Origin: Burkholderia vietnamiensis LMG 10929 | GTDB lineage: Bacteria; Pseudomonadota; Gammaproteobacteria; Burkholderiales; Burkholderiaceae | NCBI RefSeq assembly: GCF_000959445.1 | Contig: NZ_CP009631.1 | Location: forward strand, 1,798,001 to 1,862,000 | Length of the DNA stretch: 64,000 nt | Direction of reading: 5' to 3' | Shown here: one piece after another, positions 60,124-64,000 of the stretch | Numbering within the stretch: the stretch's first letter is position 1 | Layout of the letters: each line of letters begins with the position of its first letter | Program-made: the position numbers and the translations under genes | The notes under the pieces: model-generated | Seen by the model: only the letters and a program-made list of their open reading frames with translations | Told to the model about the DNA's origin: nothing | Databases searched by the model: none

Positions 60124-61500
60124 ATGACCGAAACGACGTTGTTCGCGGATCATGCATACCTGCCCGACGGCTGGCGCCGCAACGTGCTGCTGGGCTGGGA
60201 CGCCACCGGCACGCTGACCGGCGTGCGCGCCGATAGCGACGCGCCGGCGGGCGTGGCGCGCGCGGCCGGGCCCGTACTGCCCGGCATGCCGAACCTGCAT
60301 TCGCACGCGTTCCAGCGCGCGATGGCGGGGCTCACCGAATACCGCGCGAATCCCGCCGACAGCTTCTGGAGCTGGCGCGACCTGATGTACCGCTTCGCGC
60401 TGAAGATCACGCCCGACGCGCTCGCGGCGATCGCGCGCTGGCTGTACGTCGAGATGCTCAAGTGCGGCTATACGTCGGTGTGCGAATTCCATTACGTGCA
60501 TCACGCGCAGGACGGCTCGCGCTATCCGCAGATCGCGGAACTCGGCACGCGCGTGATCGACGCGGCGCGCGCGGCCGGCATCGGCATCACGATGCTGCCG
60601 GTGTCCTACCAGTTCGCCGGCTTCGGCAACAAGCCGCCGCGCGACGACCAGCGCCGCTTCATCAACACGCCGGACGGCCTGCTCGAACTGCTCGACGCGA
60701 TGCGTCGCGTCGCGCCCGAGCATGGCGGGCTGCGCTACGGCGTCGCGCCGCATTCGCTGCGCGCGGTGTCCGAGAACGGCCTGCGTGCGTTGCTCGACGG
60801 CGTGCCCGACGATGCACCCGTGCATATCCACATCGCCGAGCAGACGGCCGAAGTCGACGACTGCGTGCGCGCGTACGGCGCGCGCCCGGTGCAATGGCTG
60901 CTCGATCGCTTCGACGTCGATGCGCGCTGGTGCGTCGTGCACGCCACGCACGTCGATGCAGCCGAGACGGCAGCGCTCGCGAAGCGGCGCGCGGTGGCGG
61001 GGCTGTGCCTCACTACCGAGGCGAATCTCGGCGACGGCGTGTTCCCGGCCGTCGACTATCTCGCGCAGGGCGGCGTGTTCGGCGTCGGCTCCGACAGTCA
61101 CGCATCGGTCGACTGGCGCGCGGAGCTGCGCCTGCTCGAATACGGGCAGCGGCTCGTGCATCGCGCGCGCAACGTGCTCGCCAGCGACGCGCAGCCGCGC
61201 GTGGCCGACCGGCTGTTCGACGCGGCGCTCGCGGGCGGCGCGCAGGCGAGCGGGCGGCGCATCGGTGCGCTGCGCGAAGGCTGCCGCGCCGACTGGCTCG
61301 TGCTCGATCCCGCGCATCCGGCGATCGCCGAACACGACAGCGGCGCATGGCTGTCGGGCGCGGTGTTCGCCGAGCATGGCGACACGCCGGTGCTCGACGT
61401 GTATGCCGGCGGCGAGCGCGTCGTGAGCGGCCGCCGCCATCGCGACGAGGCCGAGGCCTATGCGGATTACCGCGCCGCGCTCGCGCAACTGCTGCGCTGA
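60124..61500 (+). CDS. hutF: formimidoylglutamate deiminase
   Basis: A 458-residue amidohydrolase of the HutF group. It deiminates formimino-glutamate to N-formylglutamate plus ammonia. Metal-binding LPGMPNLHSHAFQRAM (His59, His61), VHIHIAEQTAEVDDC and GVGSDSHASVDW are the metal and catalytic motifs. Its presence, together with HutG, defines the five-step Pseudomonas-type route rather than the four-step one with HutG formiminoglutamase. Confidence 0.96.
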   Translation: MTETTLFADHAYLPDGWRRNVLLGWDATGTLTGVRADSDAPAGVARAAGPVLPGMPNLHSHAFQRAMAGLTEYRANPADSFWSWRDLMYRFALKITPDALAAIARWLYVEMLKCGYTSVCEFHYVHHAQDGSRYPQIAELGTRVIDAARAAGIGITMLPVSYQFAGFGNKPPRDDQRRFINTPDGLLELLDAMRRVAPEHGGLRYGVAPHSLRAVSENGLRALLDGVPDDAPVHIHIAEQTAEVDDCVRAYGARPVQWLLDRFDVDARWCVVHATHVDAAETAALAKRRAVAGLCLTTEANLGDGVFPAVDYLAQGGVFGVGSDSHASVDWRAELRLLEYGQRLVHRARNVLASDAQPRVADRLFDAALAGGAQASGRRIGALREGCRADWLVLDPAHPAIAEHDSGAWLSGAVFAEHGDTPVLDVYAGGERVVSGRRHRDEAEAYADYRAALAQLLR

Positions 61501-61558
61501 CGCGCGACCCCGGCGCACGCCGCGCGCGTGCGCCGGCACACTTTTACGGTGAGGCGAC

Positions 61559-62359
61559 ATGACTGAACAACCGGCTGTATTCACGCTGAAGCAGGGCACG
61601 CTGCCGCTGCTGATCTCGATTCCGCATGCGGGCACCTACATCCCCGACGACATCGCCGCGACGATGACGCCGGACGCGCGCTTCGTCGACGATTGCGACT
61701 GGCACCTCGAGCGGCTGTACGGATTCGCCGCGCAACTCGGCGCGTCGATCCTGGTGCCGTCGCATGCGCGTTACGTCGTCGACCTGAACCGTCCGCCCGA
61801 CGACGAGAACCTCTACCCGGGGCAGGACACGACCGGGCTCGTGCCGGTCGACACCTTCGACAAGGCGCCGCTGTATCGGGCCGACACGCTGCCGGGCAGC
61901 GACGAGATCATGCGCCGTCGCGACCGCTACTGGCGTCCGTATCACGACGCGCTGCAACGCGAGATCGCGCGGCTGAAGGGCGAGCACGGCCGCGTGCTCG
62001 TCTGGGAAGCGCATTCGATCCGCTCGCACGTGCCGCGCTTCTTCGAAGGCCGCTTGCCGGACTTCAACTTCGGCACGTCGAGCGGCGCGAGCGCGGCGCC
62101 TGGGCTCGCCGAGGCGCTCGCCGCCTGCGTGCACGCGCACGGCGGCTACACGGCGGTTGCGAACGGACGTTTCAAGGGCGGCTACATCACGCGTCACTAC
62201 GGCGTACCGGCGAGCGGCGTAGAAGCCGTGCAGCTCGAGCTGTCGCAGATCACCTACATGGACGAGACGCGCCCGTATGCGTACGACGACGCGCGTGCCG
62301 CGCAGGTCGTGCCGTTGCTGCGCACGCTGGTGGAGACCGCGCTGGCGCATCGCGGATAG
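61559..62359 (+). CDS. hutG: N-formylglutamate deformylase
   Basis: A 266-residue enzyme of the N-formylglutamate amidohydrolase family that yields glutamate and formate, final step of the pathway. ISIPHAGTYIPDDIA, DCDWHLERLY, HARYVVDLNRPPDDE and WEAHSIRSHVPRFFEG are the metal-site and substrate motifs. GAGG lies five bases before the ATG. Last gene of the operon, closed by a strong terminator. Confidence 0.96.
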   Translation: MTEQPAVFTLKQGTLPLLISIPHAGTYIPDDIAATMTPDARFVDDCDWHLERLYGFAAQLGASILVPSHARYVVDLNRPPDDENLYPGQDTTGLVPVDTFDKAPLYRADTLPGSDEIMRRRDRYWRPYHDALQREIARLKGEHGRVLVWEAHSIRSHVPRFFEGRLPDFNFGTSSGASAAPGLAEALAACVHAHGGYTAVANGRFKGGYITRHYGVPASGVEAVQLELSQITYMDETRPYAYDDARAAQVVPLLRTLVETALAHRG

Positions 62360-62421
62360 CGTGTCGCGGCGTGCGTCGTTGCATGGTGCTGCGGCGTGCC
62401 CGGTGTGTTGACGCGCCGCAC

Positions 62422-62458
62422 AAAACGGCATCGACTGCGCCGGTCGATGCCGTTTTTT
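62422..62458 (+). terminator. intrinsic terminator of the hut operon
   Basis: Perfect 14-bp stem AAAACGGCATCGAC / GTCGATGCCGTTTT with a 7-base loop and a T6 run, 62 bases after hutG. Confidence 0.93.
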
Positions 62459-63000
62459 CATTCGTACGATGCGTGGAGCGACCGCCGAAAATTTGACGCA
62501 ATTTTTGGGTGATATAAGCTGAATGTCAGGCAGTCGTCACGCGAGCCGGTGCGTTCAGCGTCACGCCGCATTGCCGCATTCGCTCGAACGCGACCCGTGT
62601 GCTGCCTCAATCAAGTCAGTCGAGTACGATCGTGAAAGCCGCCAGCCCATCGATACGCCGGACCCGAAGTCCGTCGGCGGGCGCGCCGCCTCAGGCCGGG
62701 TCGATCCGGCATGCTGAGCGCGGCACGCACGCCGATCTCCTGCATGCGCCTCGTCTTTTCGCCGCCTCCGACCGCGGCGTGCGCCGCTTCAACGTCGTCA
62801 CCGCGCATGTGTTCAGCGCAGTGCAGTGCGACGGCAGCGCTTCATTGTTGCCCTAGCGTCCTTGTTTGTTTTCTCTTCGTGCCGCAGCGAGCGTTGCCGC
62901 GTCGCGCGCACGTGCGCGGCTGCGCGCGACGCAGCACCAGATGTCCATCGGCCGGTGCATGCGCATGCGCATGCATTGTGCGCTCGACGCGGAGGCGCTC
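62459..63000. other. intergenic region upstream of puuD
   Basis: About 540 bases without a supported gene. TTGACG (62493) and TATAAG (62513) are present but only 14 bases apart, too close for a normal sigma-70 promoter. In-frame codons upstream of puuD (from 62866) lack family resemblance and are treated as untranslated. Confidence 0.45.
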
Positions 63001-63831
63001 ATGCGCGCGCGGCCGATCGTAGCGGTCAGCGCCGACCGCGTGCTGCGCGGCGCACACCCGAACCACACGGCCGGCGAGAAATATCTGGTCGCGGTGGTCG
63101 ACGGCGCCGGTGCGCTCGCGTTCGTGTTGCCGGCGCTGGGCGCGCGGCAGCCGGTCGACGCGATCGTCGCGTCGCTCGACGGGCTGCTGCTGACCGGCAG
63201 TCATTCGAACGTCGAGCCGCATCACTACGGCGGCCCGGCAAGCGCCGCTGACACGCTGCACGACGCCGCGCGCGACGCGACCGTGCTGCCGCTCGTGCGC
63301 GCGGCGATCGACGCCGGCGTGCCAGTGCTCGCGATCTGCCGCGGCATGCAGGAGCTGAACGTCGCGTATGGCGGCACGCTGCATCAGCGGCTGCATGCGA
63401 GCGTCGGGTTCCACGATCATCGCGAGCGCGACGGCGATCCGCTCGAGCGGCAATACGGCCCCGCACACCGCGTGCGATTCGCGCCGGGTGGCCTGCTGCA
63501 ACGCATCGCGCGCGGTGCGCATGACGCAATGGTCAATTCGCTGCACGATCAGGGCATCGCGCGGCTCGGTGCGGGGCTCGCGGTCGAGGCGAGCGCGCCG
63601 GATGGGCTGATCGAGGCCGTGAGCGTGCGCGGCGCGCGCGCGTTCGCGCTGGGCGTGCAGTGGCATCCCGAATGGCGGTTCGCGGAACAGCCGCTTTCGC
63701 GCGACATCTTCGCGGCATTCGGCGCGGCGTGCCGCGCGCGCATGACGCATCGCCTTCATGCGGCCGGCTACTCGATGCCGTCTCGGGAGGCGAGCGATAT
63801 CGACACCGATACTGATAACGACACCGACTAA
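63001..63831 (+). CDS. puuD: gamma-glutamyl-gamma-aminobutyrate hydrolase PuuD
   Basis: A 276-residue class I glutamine-amidotransferase-fold peptidase C26. It releases GABA from gamma-glutamyl-GABA in the Puu putrescine pathway. Catalytic triad: Cys113 (AICRGMQELN), His222 and Glu224 (VQWHPEWRF). GSHSNVEPHHYGG and the HDHRERDGDPLERQYG loop are family marks. GGAGG sits seven bases before the ATG, which fixes the start. The C-terminal tail is an Asp/Thr repeat (DIDTDTDNDTD). Only 12 bases separate it from the glutamine synthetase-like gene. Confidence 0.93.
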   Translation: MRARPIVAVSADRVLRGAHPNHTAGEKYLVAVVDGAGALAFVLPALGARQPVDAIVASLDGLLLTGSHSNVEPHHYGGPASAADTLHDAARDATVLPLVRAAIDAGVPVLAICRGMQELNVAYGGTLHQRLHASVGFHDHRERDGDPLERQYGPAHRVRFAPGGLLQRIARGAHDAMVNSLHDQGIARLGAGLAVEASAPDGLIEAVSVRGARAFALGVQWHPEWRFAEQPLSRDIFAAFGAACRARMTHRLHAAGYSMPSREASDIDTDTDNDTD

Positions 63832-63843
63832 ACGAGAACGATC

Positions 63844-64000
63844 ATGCAATCCGAACTGAGCGAATTCCTGCGTCAGCACCGCATCACCGAGGTCGAGGCG
63901 ATCATTCCGGACATGGCCGGCATCGCGCGCGGCAAGATCATTCCGCGCAACAAGTTCGAATCCGGCGAGTCGATGCGGCTGCCGCAGGCCGTGATGGTGC
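63844..64000 (+). CDS. puuA: glutamine synthetase-family protein, 5' end (PuuA-like)
   Basis: The first 52 codons: starts MQSELSEFLRQHRITEVEAI and continues IPDMAGIARGKIIPRN, the beta-grasp N-terminus of glutamine synthetase-like enzymes of the gamma-glutamylpolyamine type; the rest lies outside the window. Next to puuD it is most likely gamma-glutamylputrescine synthetase. Symbol by context. Confidence 0.82.
   Translation, partial: MQSELSEFLRQHRITEVEAIIPDMAGIARGKIIPRNKFESGESMRLPQAVMV

Noticed and set aside
62493..62518. TTGACG ... TATAAG before puuD as a sigma-70 promoter.
   Set aside because: The spacer is only 14 bases, well short of the usual 16-18, and the site is about 480 bases from the gene.

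Overview
The window looks like chromosomal DNA of a Burkholderia species (Betaproteobacteria), most likely of the Burkholderia cepacia complex. The evidence is the high-GC, third-position G/C-rich coding style, the betaproteobacterial 23S/5S sequence, a DUF3563 micro-gene, an FtrABCD iron uptake operon, a HutD/HutF/HutG-type histidine operon and a vgrG-centred type VI secretion (T6SS) island. Species cannot be fixed from sequence reading alone.

Layout. 1-2711: 3' part of an rrn operon (23S, 5S, terminator). 3139-8639: cueR-type regulator, DUF3563 gene, small secreted protein, rlmJ, aldo/keto reductase, 3-hydroxybutyrate dehydrogenase and aromatic aminotransferase. 8898-10991: uvrB. 11123-20551 is largely an iron block: ftrABCD, hemP, and a bfd / 20-codon micro-ORF / tonB-exbB-exbD unit. 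Each of the three groups has its own Fur-box-like site, and the three sites align to one another. A pirin/LysR pair and an SRPBCC-fold gene are interspersed. 20696-30200: murI, bacterioferritin, class I fumarase, a UPF0114 protein, a DMT exporter, acetyl-CoA synthetase and a DUF4212/sodium:solute symporter pair.

30257-39649 is a visibly AT-richer island read on the minus strand: vgrG, a 1023-residue multidomain putative peptidoglycan-degrading effector, an overlapping periplasmic candidate immunity gene, a PAAR spike gene, then three more genes for exported proteins including an LprI/DUF1311 lysozyme-inhibitor homologue. A second, frameshifted DUF1311 relic lies on the far side of vgrG, next to tRNA-Ser(GGA). 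I regard this effector plus several candidate immunity genes as the most interesting system in the window.

40588-45303 is a tellurite/stress (ter-type) operon: telA, a VWA protein, a TerC-like DUF475 membrane protein, terD and an unrecognised fifth gene. It has a strong promoter, a hairpin and a perfect 20-bp palindrome in its leader. TelA and the fifth protein share an RPLFD-type short motif. 45489-53538 holds a HAD phosphatase, fatty acid desaturase, AraC regulator, lactonase, DHH phosphoesterase, a photolyase relic, an alpha/beta hydrolase and a phosphopantetheinyl transferase. A decayed amino-acid-binding protein (53539-54147) precedes the complete hutHCUDIFG operon (54294-62359), which has two HutC-type operators. 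The window ends with puuD and the first 52 codons of a puuA-type glutamine synthetase gene, so histidine and putrescine/GABA nitrogen catabolism are adjacent.
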